Positions 1 through 8,462 are shown, counted from the first letter of the stretch. The stretch is 62,209 bases of DNA from Methylobacterium segetis (GCF_004348265.1 NZ_SMNT01000011.1:1-62209), one strand, 5' to 3'. The notes: generated by a model from the letters alone, not told the origin. A program made the numbers and translations.

Positions 1-170
1 AGGGCGTATCCGGTATTAGCACAAGTTTCCCTGTGTTATTCCGAACCAAAGGGTACGTTCCCACGTGTTACTCACCCGTCTGCCACTCCCGTCCGAAGAC
101 GAGCGTTCGACTTGCATGTGTTAAGCCTGCCGCCAGCGTTCGCTCTGAGCCAGGATCAAACTCTCAAGTT
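1..170 (-). rRNA. 16S ribosomal RNA, 5' end (partial)
   Basis: The complement contains the universal 16S 5' sequence gagtttgatcctggctcag followed by gcgaacgctggcggcaggct and the acgggtgagtaacacgtggga motif region of helix 6 to 8. The gene runs off the left edge, so only about 170 of ~1480 nt are present. The mature 5' end was placed near 170 by comparison with the E. coli 16S start. The variable loop and the alphaproteobacterial gcgaacgct signature resemble Methylobacterium. A boxA-like GCTCTTTAAC lies at 177-168, directly at the 16S start. Confidence 0.97.
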
Positions 171-790
171 AAAGAGCTCGATCATAGCTGATCACGTTTG
201 ACAGAGGCTCACAACCAATCCAGACGTCGCCGCCCAGATCGTGTGAGCTCTCGAACCGTAAACAGCTTGTATCCACTCACGATCCAGCACAAAGCCAGAT
301 CCGCAAGGACACGCGCCGTCCACGCTTCTCTTCCTCAGATGAACTTGTCAAAGAGCGACACCCGCTTAAAGCCAGTGTCTTCATAGATCAAGACGGAAAA
401 GCGCCTCAGCGAATGCTGGTGGGTTGCTTTCAACCGTCTCGGGAAGTCTGTCCGGGCGGCCCGCCTTTGCTCAGGCACCGCGTCGGGAGGCGTCGTATAG
501 GGTGCCTCAAACCGGGTGTCAACTCGGTATTTCCGGGTCGCGACAGGGTCCCGGCTCCGGGCCGGATCATCCTCTCGCGAAGCGGGGAAGCGGCCGCGCC
601 GATCCTGCCGTGAGGACCCGTCGCGTCGCTTCCTCTATCTGGTGGCACGCCCCGCGCGCCGCAAGAGGGAGAGCCGCTCGTCGGGTCGGCCCCCGTGACC
701 GGACCTTCGACCGGAACCGGATGGGTGGCGCCGTGCCGCGGGGCGGCCGGTCGCATCGCTGCGGGCCCTGCCAGCGCCTACAGGCCGTGG
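171..790. other. rRNA leader and upstream region, no gene seen
   Basis: The stretch holds the rRNA leader (171-487), the promoter at 494-522 and about 270 bases of upstream sequence. Open frames here are short and lack convincing composition or a ribosome binding site. Confidence 0.6.
494..522 (-). promoter_or_regulatory. Sigma70-type promoter for the rrn operon
   Basis: On the minus strand there is a perfect -35 box TTGACA (522-517), a 17-nt spacer and a -10 box TATACG (499-494). Transcription would start near 487 and run about 315 nt through a leader into the 16S gene. Such near-consensus promoters are rare in this GC-rich sequence and are expected for rRNA operons. Confidence 0.7.
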
Positions 791-967
791 ATGCTCGATC
801 CTGAAACCCTCTTCGTCGCCGCGACCGGTCTCCTCGGCGCGGCCGGCCTCATTCTCGGGGCCCTCCCCCGCCGGTCCTGGCACAAGCTGGCCGGTGCCCG
901 CCCGCGGATCGTCACCGACGAGGATCGATCCGCGCCCGCCCCCCTCGCCCTCGCCTCCTCGACCTGA
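791..967 (+). CDS. Small single-pass membrane protein, hypothetical
   Basis: A 58-residue frame starting at an internal ATG. Residues 6-26 form a hydrophobic Ala/Gly/Leu segment (FVAATGLLGAAGLILGAL), followed by a basic stretch, which predicts one membrane helix with a basic cytoplasmic side. No family is recognised. It could be a chance frame in GC-rich sequence, since no strong ribosome binding site is visible. Confidence 0.35.
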   Translation: MLDPETLFVAATGLLGAAGLILGALPRRSWHKLAGARPRIVTDEDRSAPAPLALASST

Positions 968-1149
968 GCGAAGGCGATGAAGGGTTCGGCAGGTCGGGCT
1001 CGCCCTTCGGCAGGGCGGCCCCTGTTTCGGACGGCCTCCGTCTCCGCCTTCAAGAGGATGGTGCGATCCTGCACCGCCGAGGGGTGCCGGATCCAACCTC
1101 TGCTCCCAAGGGGCTTGGTGGCCGCGCGCGCCTGTGGCACACGGTCCCC

Positions 1150-1353
1150 ATGACCGACATGACGACCAACACCCATCCCTACACGCTCGAGATCCTTCCG
1201 CCGAAGGCCGAGGGCGCTTCCTATCAATGGGCGATCCGCCGGAGCGGCAAGCTGATCCAGCGCTCGGACCGCGCGCTCGCGAGCGAAGCGAAGGCGCGCG
1301 AGAACGGAATGGCGCAGATCGAGAGGCTGCTCTCGGGCGCAGGCGACCGCTAG
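1150..1353 (+). CDS. Small conserved hypothetical protein
   Basis: A 67-residue soluble protein beginning MTDMTTNTHPYTLEI. The pattern HPYTLxI...YQWAIRRSGKLIQRSD...SEAKARENGMAQIERL is repeated in a diverged form by the minus-strand gene at 46453-46674 (HPFTITV...FSWTVRQ...FEEARLAGKTALDEM), so both seem to be members of one small family. The function is unknown. The later ATG was preferred over an upstream start because similarity to the second copy begins here. A strong hairpin follows. Confidence 0.7.
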   Translation: MTDMTTNTHPYTLEILPPKAEGASYQWAIRRSGKLIQRSDRALASEAKARENGMAQIERLLSGAGDR

Positions 1354-1372
1354 TCGTCGCGATCTCCGCATC

Positions 1373-1400
1373 CCCGCGCCGGGCGACATCCCGGCGCGGG
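1373..1400 (+). terminator. GC-rich hairpin, possible terminator
   Basis: A perfect 11-bp stem, cccgcgccggg / cccggcgcggg, with a 6-nt loop lies 20 bases after the stop of the gene ending at 1353. There is no T-tract, so it may act as a transcript stabiliser rather than a classical intrinsic terminator. Confidence 0.45.
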
Positions 1401-1671
1401 AGAGTCGGCGGAAATCCGCCGGCCCCTCTTCCGCCGTGTCGCCTCGGGCCGCCGGCCCTCTGATGGCCCCTGCGCCGCTCGATGCGCGCGCGGCGGCATC
1501 CTCACGACATGATCGTCCTCGGACGAGGCGATCCGCAGCGCGGTCGCGATCCGGGTTACCTGCTTCGCCCGCCGGAGCGGGACGGAGCTCTTCGCGACGC
1601 GGTGCGCGCCGCCCGCCGCCCGAAATCCCGCCGATCAGAAATCCCCGGACCGACATCCGGATGAGCGGACG
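1401..1671. other. Intergenic stretch without convincing gene
   Basis: It lies between the hairpin at 1373-1400 and the one at 1672-1714. A short plus-strand frame from 1509 (MIVLGRGDPQ) exists but has no recognisable family or ribosome binding site. Confidence 0.5.
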
Positions 1672-1714
1672 CGCGCGGCCCGTGCCGGACCCGTAGGCCG
1701 GCACGGGCCGCGCG
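1672..1714 (-). terminator. Long hairpin downstream of cspA
   Basis: A 17-bp perfect stem (cgcgcggcccgtgccgg and its complement at 1698-1714) with a 9-nt loop sits 37 bases beyond the stop codon of the cold-shock gene on the minus strand. No T-run follows, so termination is inferred from position and stem strength only. Confidence 0.5.
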
Positions 1715-1750
1715 GCTCCGCCGTGGCGGTGATCCCGCGCCAGGCGCGCC

Positions 1751-1960
1751 CTACTCGACCTTCAGGTTCGCCGCGCTCTCCTTACCGGAGCGCCGGTCGG
1801 CCTCGACCTCGTAGGAGACCTTCTGGCCTTCGGCGAGGGTGCGCAAACCGGCCCGCTCGACGGCCGAGATGTGGACGAACACGTCCTTGCCGCCGTTGTC
1901 GGGCTGGATGAAGCCGTACCCCTTCGTCTCGTTGAACCACTTCACAGTGCCAGTGCTCAT
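1751..1960 (-). CDS. cspA: Cold-shock protein, CspA family
   Basis: A 69-residue single cold-shock domain. Both nucleic-acid-binding motifs are present: RNP1 as KGYGFIQP (residues 13-20) and RNP2 as VFVHIS (about 27-32). Family members bind single-stranded RNA or DNA, melt RNA secondary structure and act in cold or stationary-phase adaptation in the cytoplasm. Length matches the family. It is about 80% identical by eye to the second copy at 44797-45006, differing mainly in the last residues. The strong hairpin at 1672-1714 follows it. Confidence 0.96.
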   Translation of the reverse strand: MSTGTVKWFNETKGYGFIQPDNGGKDVFVHISAVERAGLRTLAEGQKVSYEVEADRRSGKESAANLKVE

Positions 1961-2086
1961 GATGGATATCCTAGCCGTTCCAGGCGGCCTTATCTGGATC
2001 CCTTCGCCGCTCCGGCAAGTCGCGATGCGCGAACTCCGTCCGTGAGGGCACGCTCGGGACGCGGCGCCGGGATGCGGAAACGAGAA

Positions 2087-2111
2087 AGCCCTGCCAGATC
2101 CTGGCAGGGCT
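2087..2111 (-). terminator. Intrinsic terminator
   Basis: An 11-bp stem agccctgccag / ctggcagggct with a 3-nt loop. On the minus strand it is followed by the T-rich ttctcgttt, fitting a rho-independent terminator for the small gene ending at 2167. Confidence 0.75.
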
Positions 2112-2166
2112 CCTCAATGCGCGGGCCCAGGTCTCGGGCGGGCCCAGGTCTCAAGCGGGCGCGGTC

Positions 2167-2376
2167 TCAGGCGGCGCGGCGACCCGCGGCGACCGAGGCG
2201 TTCTCGTTCCCGGGACGGACGGCGGTGCGGGTTCCGGCCGAGGCGCCGCCGGAGACGGCGGTGAGCTCGCCGGCGGAGGCGCCGTTGCTCGGGGTCAGGC
2301 GGTCGGCCACGAAGGCGACGAGGGCGACGTTGGCGGCGCCGGCGGCGACGACGGCGGTGAGGAGCAGGGTGATCAT
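2167..2376 (-). CDS. Small membrane protein, hypothetical
   Basis: A 69-residue frame starting MITLLLTAVVAAGAANVALV, with one hydrophobic segment at residues 2-24 and a Ser/Thr/Ala/Gly-rich tail. A terminator directly follows. The internal ATG was chosen because the hydrophobic N-terminus then resembles a membrane anchor or uncleaved signal. No family is recognised. Confidence 0.55.
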   Translation of the reverse strand: MITLLLTAVVAAGAANVALVAFVADRLTPSNGASAGELTAVSGGASAGTRTAVRPGNENASVAAGRRAA

Positions 2377-2675
2377 GGTGGACGTCCCGTGTTGTGTTTG
2401 CGTTGCAGCATTTATGGCACCGCACACAGCGTTTTGGCATGCCAGATGCCACACACCAGTCATTCACCCAGCGCATGAGAGGGGGCGTTTGCGGGCCGAG
2501 ACCCGGCAAATTTGCAGTATGGTGCCGCCTCATCTGTCCGCCGCGCGATATTCTGCATGGACAGACGACGGGTATTCCGGGTAAGGCCTTCCCGCGGACC
2601 TGCTCGAATAGCTCAGCTTAAGCTTGAGCTCTCGGCCTCGTCTGCTTGCGCCGGCAAGATGTAGGGAATCGTTGC

Positions 2676-2879
2676 ATGTATAGCGCCAGGAGCCGCGAAG
2701 TTGCCGAGCCATGGCTCGTGCTGCCGGAGCCCGCGCTCGATCGCTACCTGCTGCGCTCGCGCCGCCGCGCCGCCAACGACAACAGCCGCCTCCCCTACCG
2801 GATTCCCCGCACGGTGCTGTTCGGCACCTGCGCGGCGCTGATCAGCGTGCTCTCCCTCGCCGCCTCCCAGATCTGGTAG
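2676..2879 (+). CDS. Small protein with C-terminal membrane segment, hypothetical
   Basis: A 67-residue frame, MYSARSREVAEPWLVLPEPAL. It has a basic RRRAANDN motif near residue 30 and a hydrophobic C-terminal stretch (TVLFGTCAALISVLSLAAS). The arrangement suggests a tail-anchored inner-membrane peptide. An upstream ATG at 2646 is possible. Function unknown. Confidence 0.55.
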   Translation: MYSARSREVAEPWLVLPEPALDRYLLRSRRRAANDNSRLPYRIPRTVLFGTCAALISVLSLAASQIW

Positions 2880-3040
2880 GTGCCGAGGCCCGTCGCCGGC
2901 CGGTTCGGTCGGGGTGGGCCGCCCGCAGGGCTCCACGACAGCGCGCCCTCCGCCGCAACGGAACCTTAGCATTCGTGGATGCGCGCGCGCCGTGGGCGTG
3001 CTCCATCGGTCGCCGGGCCCATCGATCCCACGGGGATGGC

Positions 3041-3268
3041 ATGCAGACCTCCGCGCCTGCCTACAACGTCTTCCGTCGCAAGCGGCAGCCGGCTCTTCGC
3101 TGCGCCGTTCCCCTGGATCAGCCCGTGCCCTCGTTCGTGAGCGGCGAGACCTGGGATTTCGGCGGCACCGTCACGGGCGAGCAGCCGCCGCCCGGCTTCA
3201 AGCCGGAGGCTGCGGACGAGGCCGTGCGCCACACCGGCTATTACCTGGTCCACGCGGTCCAGGCGTAG
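3041..3268 (+). CDS. Conserved hypothetical protein
   Basis: A 75-residue soluble protein starting MQTSAPAYNVFRRKRQPALR and ending TGYYLVHAVQA. The ATG at 3041 was chosen because the upstream in-frame sequence is low-complexity Arg/Ala typical of a shadow frame. No domain is recognised. It is convergent with the operon at 4046-3282. Confidence 0.55.
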   Translation: MQTSAPAYNVFRRKRQPALRCAVPLDQPVPSFVSGETWDFGGTVTGEQPPPGFKPEAADEAVRHTGYYLVHAVQA

Positions 3269-3281
3269 CGGCGGGGCTTCG

Positions 3282-3494
3282 TCAGGGCGCGCGCTGCGTT
3301 GGCGGGGTGGATTGCGGGCATTCCGGAGGGCGCGGCCCCGTCGCCTGGCCCGGCGGATCGCAGGCCGCCACGGGCGGCTTCCCGGCCGCATCGTCCCGGG
3401 CGCTCCGCAGGAGGCCGAATCCCCAGAAGACGGCGACGCCGACGGCGACCGCCACGAACAGCGCGATCGCGATCCGGGGAAGCAGGCGGCTCAT
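3282..3494 (-). CDS. Small membrane-anchored protein, paralogue 2
   Basis: A 70-residue protein with an N-terminal membrane segment (residues 5-27, IAIALFVAVAVGVAVFWGFGLL) and a short polar tail containing AACDPPGQ and PPECP. It starts inside the stop codon of its upstream neighbour (TGATG overlap at 3492-3496), which points to translational coupling. The layout of helix, CDP and CP matches the neighbour at 3494-3706, so the two look like a tandem duplication. Function unknown. The conserved Cys pair could form a disulfide in the periplasm. Confidence 0.7.
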   Translation of the reverse strand: MSRLLPRIAIALFVAVAVGVAVFWGFGLLRSARDDAAGKPPVAACDPPGQATGPRPPECPQSTPPTQRAP

Positions 3495-3706
3495 CACGGC
3501 GTCCTCGGCGTGGGAAAGGCTGGGCTCGGGCAATCGGGCAGAATGAGCTTGCCCACGGTGTTCTGCGGATCGCAGGCCGGGATCGCAGGCTTCCCGCCGT
3601 TCTCGGCCCGCCGCTTGTCCTGCGCGTCGGAGACCCAGAGGCCGATGCCGACCACGGCCACGATGGCGACGAGGGCGGTGGCCACGAGGGGAAGCCAGCG
3701 GGGCAT
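3494..3706 (-). CDS. Small membrane-anchored protein, paralogue 1
   Basis: A 70-residue protein. Residues 5-25 form a membrane segment (LPLVATALVAIVAVVGIGLW). The tail holds PACDPQNTVGK and LPDCPSPAFP, matching the CDP/CP spacing of the following gene. It begins 4 bases after the stop of the SWIM-like gene (3711-4046), so all three form an operon. Confidence 0.72.
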   Translation of the reverse strand: MPRWLPLVATALVAIVAVVGIGLWVSDAQDKRRAENGGKPAIPACDPQNTVGKLILPDCPSPAFPTPRTP

Positions 3707-3710
3707 GCGT

Positions 3711-4046
3711 TCAACCCTTCAGAATCGTGGCGATGACCTGCTTGGCCCGTTCGAGGTCGAGCTCGGCCTCCGCCACGGCAGCCTCGGCCTGCGCGAGGCG
3801 GTGGACGGCGTGGAGCAGGTGCGAGCCCTTCGTCATCCCGGCCAGCGCATCGACGGCCTCCTGGTCAACCTCGATCAGCGCGGACGGGTCCCCGAGGAGC
3901 AGGGCGACCCGGTGCTCGCAATGGCGGCCCTCGGTGCCGTCCGCGCAGGTGCAGGTGAACCGCACGCCGCGATGCGTCCGCGTCGCCTCCATTCGATGCA
4001 CGGCGGTACCGTCGGCGGCGCGCACGGAGAACACCAGGGCTGACAT
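3711..4046 (-). CDS. SWIM-like zinc-finger protein
   Basis: A 111-residue protein from the ATG at 4046. The central motif CTCADGTEGRHCEH has the C-x-C-x(n)-C-x-H pattern of SWIM zinc fingers. A C-terminal helical part (about residues 65-105, rich in Ala/Glu with LERAKQVI) probably forms a coiled coil. SWIM domains bind nucleic acid or protein partners. It heads a three-gene operon with two small membrane peptides, which is an unusual companion for a SWIM domain. Confidence 0.75.
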   Translation of the reverse strand: MSALVFSVRAADGTAVHRMEATRTHRGVRFTCTCADGTEGRHCEHRVALLLGDPSALIEVDQEAVDALAGMTKGSHLLHAVHRLAQAEAAVAEAELDLERAKQVIATILKG

Positions 4047-4250
4047 CAAGGCTCCTACCTCTGCGCCGGTCGCCACGGGGCCCGGCCCTGGTCCGCCTCA
4101 TGGCACGGCTGCGCGGGTCGGCGCCATCCCGCCTCGATCCGTGGCGCCCGCGCCGCGCGGCTCCGGGACACCTTCGGGAGTTGACTTGCTGCCGCACGGC
4201 TCCCCTGTCGGGAGCCAGCGTCGCGCAGCCGCCCCCGACCCAGAGTCCCG

Positions 4251-5171
4251 ATGATCGTCCGTCCCCGCCCCGGTCTCCTCGCCATCCTCGTCACCCTGCA
4301 CGGCTCGATCCTGCCGCAGGTGGCGCTGAAGATCCTGTTCGTCACCGGCATCGCGTGCCTCGTGGTCGCGGCCGAGCGCCACTGGCCGGACCTCCTGGCC
4401 CTCCATGCCGGCGTCGCGCCCTTCACCCTCGTGGGCTTGGCGCTCTCGATCTTCCTGAGCTTCCGCAACAACGCCTGCTACGAGCGCTGGTGGGAGGCCC
4501 GCAAGCAATGGGGCCTCCTGATCGTCGCCATGCGCGGCCTCGCGCGCACGATTCCGGCCCTCCTCCCCGGCGAGGCGCAGGAGGCGCGCCGCCGCCGCCT
4601 GCTGCGCCGCCTGTCGGGCTTCGCGCACGCCCTGCACGCCTCGCTGCGCGCGCAGGATCCCGGCGCGGCGGCGGCACCGTGGCTGCCCGCGGACGAGGCC
4701 CGCGCGGCGGCGGCGCATCCCGACCCGGCGGACGCCGCCCTCCGCCACCTCGCCGCCGATCTCGGCGAGGCCCTGCGGGCGGGCGAGATCAGCGACGTGC
4801 TCTACGGCGTCTTCGAGGCCAAGCTCGACGCACTCTCCCGGATCCAGGCCGCCTGCGAGCGGATCAAGGGCACCCCCCTGCCCTTCGCCTACACGCTCCT
4901 GATCTACCGGACCTCGTGGCTCTACTGCGCCCTCCTGCCCTTCGGCCTCGCGACCTCGCTCGGATGGGCGACGCCGCTGATCACCGCGCTCGTCGCCTAC
5001 ACGTTCTTCGGTCTCGACGCGCTGGGCGACGAGCTCGAGGAGCCGTTCGGCCTCGAGGCCAACGACCTGCCCCTGAACGCGCTCCTGCGGACCGTGGACG
5101 GGATCATCCTCGACGCCCTCGGCGAGCCCGCGCCGCCCGCCGTCCTGCCGGAGAGCTTCGTGCTGCAGTGA
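4251..5171 (+). CDS. Bestrophin-family channel protein (YneE/UPF0187)
   Basis: A 306-residue membrane protein. The signature FLSFRNNACYERWWEARKQW at about residues 68-87 is the hallmark of bacterial bestrophins. Hydrophobic segments lie near residues 8-30, 50-70, 205-225 and 230-250. Bacterial members form pentameric ion channels in the inner membrane, some cation-selective and some anion-selective. The length (about 300) is typical. It stands alone on the plus strand. Confidence 0.93.
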   Translation: MIVRPRPGLLAILVTLHGSILPQVALKILFVTGIACLVVAAERHWPDLLALHAGVAPFTLVGLALSIFLSFRNNACYERWWEARKQWGLLIVAMRGLARTIPALLPGEAQEARRRRLLRRLSGFAHALHASLRAQDPGAAAAPWLPADEARAAAAHPDPADAALRHLAADLGEALRAGEISDVLYGVFEAKLDALSRIQAACERIKGTPLPFAYTLLIYRTSWLYCALLPFGLATSLGWATPLITALVAYTFFGLDALGDELEEPFGLEANDLPLNALLRTVDGIILDALGEPAPPAVLPESFVLQ

Positions 5172-5239
5172 TGCTGACGCTGACCCACCAATCTGGTCCG
5201 TGCTGAGCGCAAGTTTTTCGGGCTTCCTGAACCCTGAGT

Positions 5240-5835
5240 GTGACCGTTACGACCGACCACGGTGTCATCACGATCCTGGCCGGCAATGTCTCCGGGACGC
5301 TCGAGGTGCAGACCCTAGACGACCGGGTCCACGGCCCCGATCCGGACGTGACCGTGAAGCTGCTTGCCAGCAGCATCGGCACAGTCGATCCAGTCCGAGC
5401 GATCGGTCACGTCCTCGACGACGACCCCGCCCCGGCCCCGCAGAACCGCGCGTACTTCGGCAGCCTCAGCCACGACGTGCACAGCCCGGCTGGCGAGGTC
5501 TACGCCCTCTACGATGCAGTCCTGCAGCGCACTCCGGAAGCGGACGGCCAGCTGTCCTGGACGCAGGCGCGCGGTGAGGGCCTGCCTCTGCACGACCTTG
5601 CCGAGGCCCGACTCAAATCTGAGGAGGGTCAGAGCCACCTCGCGCAGGCAGATGACAGGAGCTTCGTCGAGGCGCGCTGGGACGGGAGGCGGAGCCGGCT
5701 GGGCTGCAGGCGTGGACCGACGCGCTCGCGCATAGCGTATCGCGCGCCGAGGTAGCGGTCGGGATCGTCCAGAGCCCGGAGGCGCACCAGCATCTCGCCA
5801 ACCTGATCGAGCACGGCTGGCTACTGGCCACCTAG
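5240..5835 (+). pseudogene. Remnant of a Calx-beta / DUF4214 adhesin-like protein
   Basis: The first part (ITILAGNVSGTLEVQTLDD) resembles the end of a Calx-beta-like repeat. It is followed by a DUF4214 unit (GEVYALYDAVLQRTPEADG) and the start of a second (SFVEA). The second unit then continues in another frame as LGREAEPAGLQAWTDALAH and ends LIEHGWLLAT at 5835. A small deletion near 5666 therefore caused a frameshift, and the long upstream part typical of RTX or adhesin proteins is missing. Confidence 0.72.
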
Positions 5836-6327
5836 GAGGCGAAGTCTGACGCTGTGGCTCACGTCGGATGTCCGATGTGAGCCACGCTGAGGCCTTGGCA
5901 GAAGCCACATCGTATGCCCGCCTATCGGCAGATTAAGTTCTAAAGCCGACCAACTGCTTCCAGCCAAACCCGGCCGGCAGCTTTGCGCCCATTCCGGTCG
6001 TTTAGCCAGCCTCGGCCGCTTCTCTGAAGCGGCCCTTCGCGGACTAGGCATTAGCGAACCAAGCGGCCTCGGCTTTCACAAGCCACCACGCGGGTGAGAC
6101 GCCAGCCACTGCAAAGCTTGGCAGAGCTCAAACGGGACCCTCGGCGGCCTTTCATGTCCTATGCTTAAGCCTAGTTCGGCGTCCGAACGACGACCACGTC
6201 TTGTTCCATCAAGGAGGGCGCGCAGGAACTGTTGGAATGGGAGGGTCGTTGCGTTTCTCAGCCGGCCCATCGCTGATCCAGCGCCGGTCGGCACCTTCGA
6301 GGTTCAAGCGCGCGGCGCCGGCAGGGC
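5836..6327. repeat. Intergenic stretch with degenerate dispersed repeat
   Basis: No gene is supported. Positions about 5960-6065 carry the motif series tgcgcccattccggtcgttt, agcggcccttcgcggac and aggcattagcgaac. It recurs in altered form near 24395-24510, 36030, 43530-43590, 55285-55350 and 61808-61865. Confidence 0.5.
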
Positions 6328-6675
6328 ATGAGCGACAACGACGACCCCTTCACCAACGAGCAGTTGACCGAACTGGCTCTGATGCAGGCGGAGAATGCGG
6401 CGCAGACCGGAAAGGCGCTGGCCGCGACGGCGCATCAGGCCATCGCCGGATTGGTGATGAACGCGCTTCTCTTGCACGAGCTGGAGCGTCTCGGCCTCGT
6501 CGACCACGACGCCGTGATGGCGGAGGCAGTCCAGCGCGCCCGGTCGATCCAACCGCCGGATGTCGGGGCCAGCGTCGCCCAGGTCATCAAGACCCTCTTC
6601 GACGGTGAGGCGCCCACCGCCCCGCGCGCAGACCTTACCCTCATCAATGGCGGCCTGATGGATGCACAATCCTGA
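6328..6675 (+). CDS. Conserved hypothetical protein
   Basis: A 115-residue acidic, mostly helical soluble protein starting MSDNDDPFTNEQLTELALMQ and ending INGGLMDAQS. There is no signal peptide or membrane segment. Codon use is like that of neighbouring genes. The family is not recognised. Confidence 0.68.
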   Translation: MSDNDDPFTNEQLTELALMQAENAAQTGKALAATAHQAIAGLVMNALLLHELERLGLVDHDAVMAEAVQRARSIQPPDVGASVAQVIKTLFDGEAPTAPRADLTLINGGLMDAQS

Positions 6676-6797
6676 CGCAGCAGCAACAAGGCGGATCGTC
6701 CGAGTGCAAGTGGCCTCGGCGCCCTGGTTGCAAGATGTCACGACGTACAATTGAGAAACGGGTCGCGCGCAAAGAATGAACTCCCCTGTTTCGTCCG

Positions 6798-8045
6798 ATG
6801 TCCCATCCGATCAAGCACGAATTCATGCATCGGATCATCTGGCGCAGGGAGTACGTTGCCATGCTCGCCTCTGCCGGATCATGCACAAACGGCGGCCCGA
6901 ACGAGTTGGCCGCGGACGAGAGTTCCGTCTGGGCTGAGAAGGCGCCGTCCGTCGGCTTCATCCATCCCGATGTCGTGCGGGCGATCCACGCCGTCCTGAC
7001 CGAACTCGGCGCCGACCGCGACGGCCTCCTCGGTGAGGCGGGCCTCGATACTTGCCTCTTCGACAGGAGCAGCAAGCCCGTTCCGTTCACGGCCATCGGG
7101 CGCCTGATCGCGCTTGCGGCCGACCGCTCGCGCTGCCCCCATCTCGGATTGCTGGTCGGGCAGCGAACCACCCTGGCCTCGTTCGGCCTCCTCGGCGTGA
7201 TGCTGCGCAACTGCGCCTCGGTGGGGGACGCCCTGCGGGCCCTGGAAGCTCATGCGTGCGTGCGAGACCGCGGGGCCATGGTCGGCCTCGGTGTCCACGA
7301 CGATGTCGCCGTCCTCAGCTATGCCCCGCACGAGCCCGAGGCCGAGGGCGCGGCCCTGCATCTTGAGCGGGCGCTCGCCACGGTGACCAACATTCTGCGG
7401 GGGCTGTGCGGTCCCGATTGGGCGCCGCTGGAGGTTCTGCTGCCGCGCTCCGCGCCGCGCGACACGGCTCCTTACGGAGCCTTCTTCCGCGCGCCCGTCC
7501 GGTTCGACCAGGAAACGGCCGCCTTGGTGTTTGCGGCGGGACTTCTGGATCAGCGGATCGCAGGCGCGGACCCGGCAACGCGCCAAAGGGTTGAGGATCC
7601 CATCCGCCGGCTCGAGGCAGATCATCCCTCCACGCTGACGGACAAGCTTCGCGAATACCTCCAGACCGCCGTCACCCGGCAGCGCTGCAAAGCCGAGCGC
7701 GTGGCGCGCCTGAGACTGGTGAACCGCCGCACCTTGAGCCGCCGCCTGAGGGAAGAGGGCACGAGCTTCCGGCGACTGGCCAACGAGGCGCAGTTCCGCG
7801 TGGCCAAGCATCTTCTCGCCGACACCGGCATGGCCATCGGGCAGATCTCGGCGGCTCTCGACTTCTCCGAGCCTCCCGCGTTCACGCATGCTTTCCGCCG
7901 CTGGTCGGGTACGACGCCCAGCGCCTGGCGGCACGCGAACCGGCCGGAGATGAAGCGCGACGCGACCCACGAGGAAGCTCGCGTGCGCCGGAAGAGGGAC
8001 ACAGGATGCAGCAGCACGTTCCTGCCTGGGCCTGCGCCCTCCTGA
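6798..8045 (+). CDS. AraC-family transcriptional regulator
   Basis: Up to 415 residues. The N-terminal ~200 residues after position 55 resemble the Arabinose_bd-type ligand domain of OruR/ArgR-like AraC regulators (FGLLGVMLRNCASVGDALRA). The C-terminus (about 285-390) carries the double helix-turn-helix, with RRTLSRRLREEGTSFRRL and IGQISAALDFSEPPAFTHAF. It probably binds DNA upstream of nearby genes in response to a small molecule. The true start may be a later ATG, such as 6861. It lies just before the PRC-barrel and stress-protein genes. Confidence 0.9.
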   Translation: MSHPIKHEFMHRIIWRREYVAMLASAGSCTNGGPNELAADESSVWAEKAPSVGFIHPDVVRAIHAVLTELGADRDGLLGEAGLDTCLFDRSSKPVPFTAIGRLIALAADRSRCPHLGLLVGQRTTLASFGLLGVMLRNCASVGDALRALEAHACVRDRGAMVGLGVHDDVAVLSYAPHEPEAEGAALHLERALATVTNILRGLCGPDWAPLEVLLPRSAPRDTAPYGAFFRAPVRFDQETAALVFAAGLLDQRIAGADPATRQRVEDPIRRLEADHPSTLTDKLREYLQTAVTRQRCKAERVARLRLVNRRTLSRRLREEGTSFRRLANEAQFRVAKHLLADTGMAIGQISAALDFSEPPAFTHAFRRWSGTTPSAWRHANRPEMKRDATHEEARVRRKRDTGCSSTFLPGPAPS

Positions 8046-8371
8046 TGCTCTCTGGGGAGGCGAGCGCGCAGGGCGCCCGCACGCCTCTGCTGGACCGGGC
8101 GGATGCGCGCATGCAGATCGGCGCCGCCTCGCTGGTGCCGACGCTCCGCGGCCGCTGGCTCTATGCCGATCATAAGCTTGTCGTCGGTCGCGTGCAGGAT
8201 GTGCGGGTCTCGGCCGACGGCACCACGCTCGTCGCCGTGGTGGCCCGCCGACGCTGGCTCGGCGGTGGGGAGATCGGCATGCCGGTTCCTCTTCTGCGGC
8301 AGGCGGACAACGACCTCACCGTGAGCGGCACACGCGAGACCATCCGGCAGATCCCGCTCCTCAGGCCGTGA
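8006..8371 (+). CDS. Secreted PRC-barrel-like protein
   Basis: A 121-residue protein with a short signal peptide (WACALLMLSGEASAQ). The rest, WLYADHKLVVGRVQDVRVSA...LVAVVARRRWLGGGEIGMPV, has the beta-strand rhythm of a PRC-barrel. The barrel family occurs in RNA maturation and photosynthetic proteins, and periplasmic versions are common but uncharacterised. The start lies 40 nt inside the regulator gene, suggesting coupled translation. Confidence 0.68.
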   Translation: MQQHVPAWACALLMLSGEASAQGARTPLLDRADARMQIGAASLVPTLRGRWLYADHKLVVGRVQDVRVSADGTTLVAVVARRRWLGGGEIGMPVPLLRQADNDLTVSGTRETIRQIPLLRP

Positions 8372-8462
8372 GGCACCGGCATGAGACCGTTGTGGCTGAG
8401 AAGTCTAAAGCTTGGACAGCCACCCAGGAAAATTTGGCGCGTCGATGATCGGAGGTGACCGA

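Noticed and set aside
778..1704. 308-residue minus frame across 0.8-1.7 kb
   Set aside because: It runs through a strong hairpin and opposite a conserved small gene. No domain or ribosome site.
4100..5206. 368-residue Pro/Arg-rich frame overlapping the bestrophin gene
   Set aside because: Low-complexity Arg/Pro/Ala content, and the bestrophin signature lies in the other frame.
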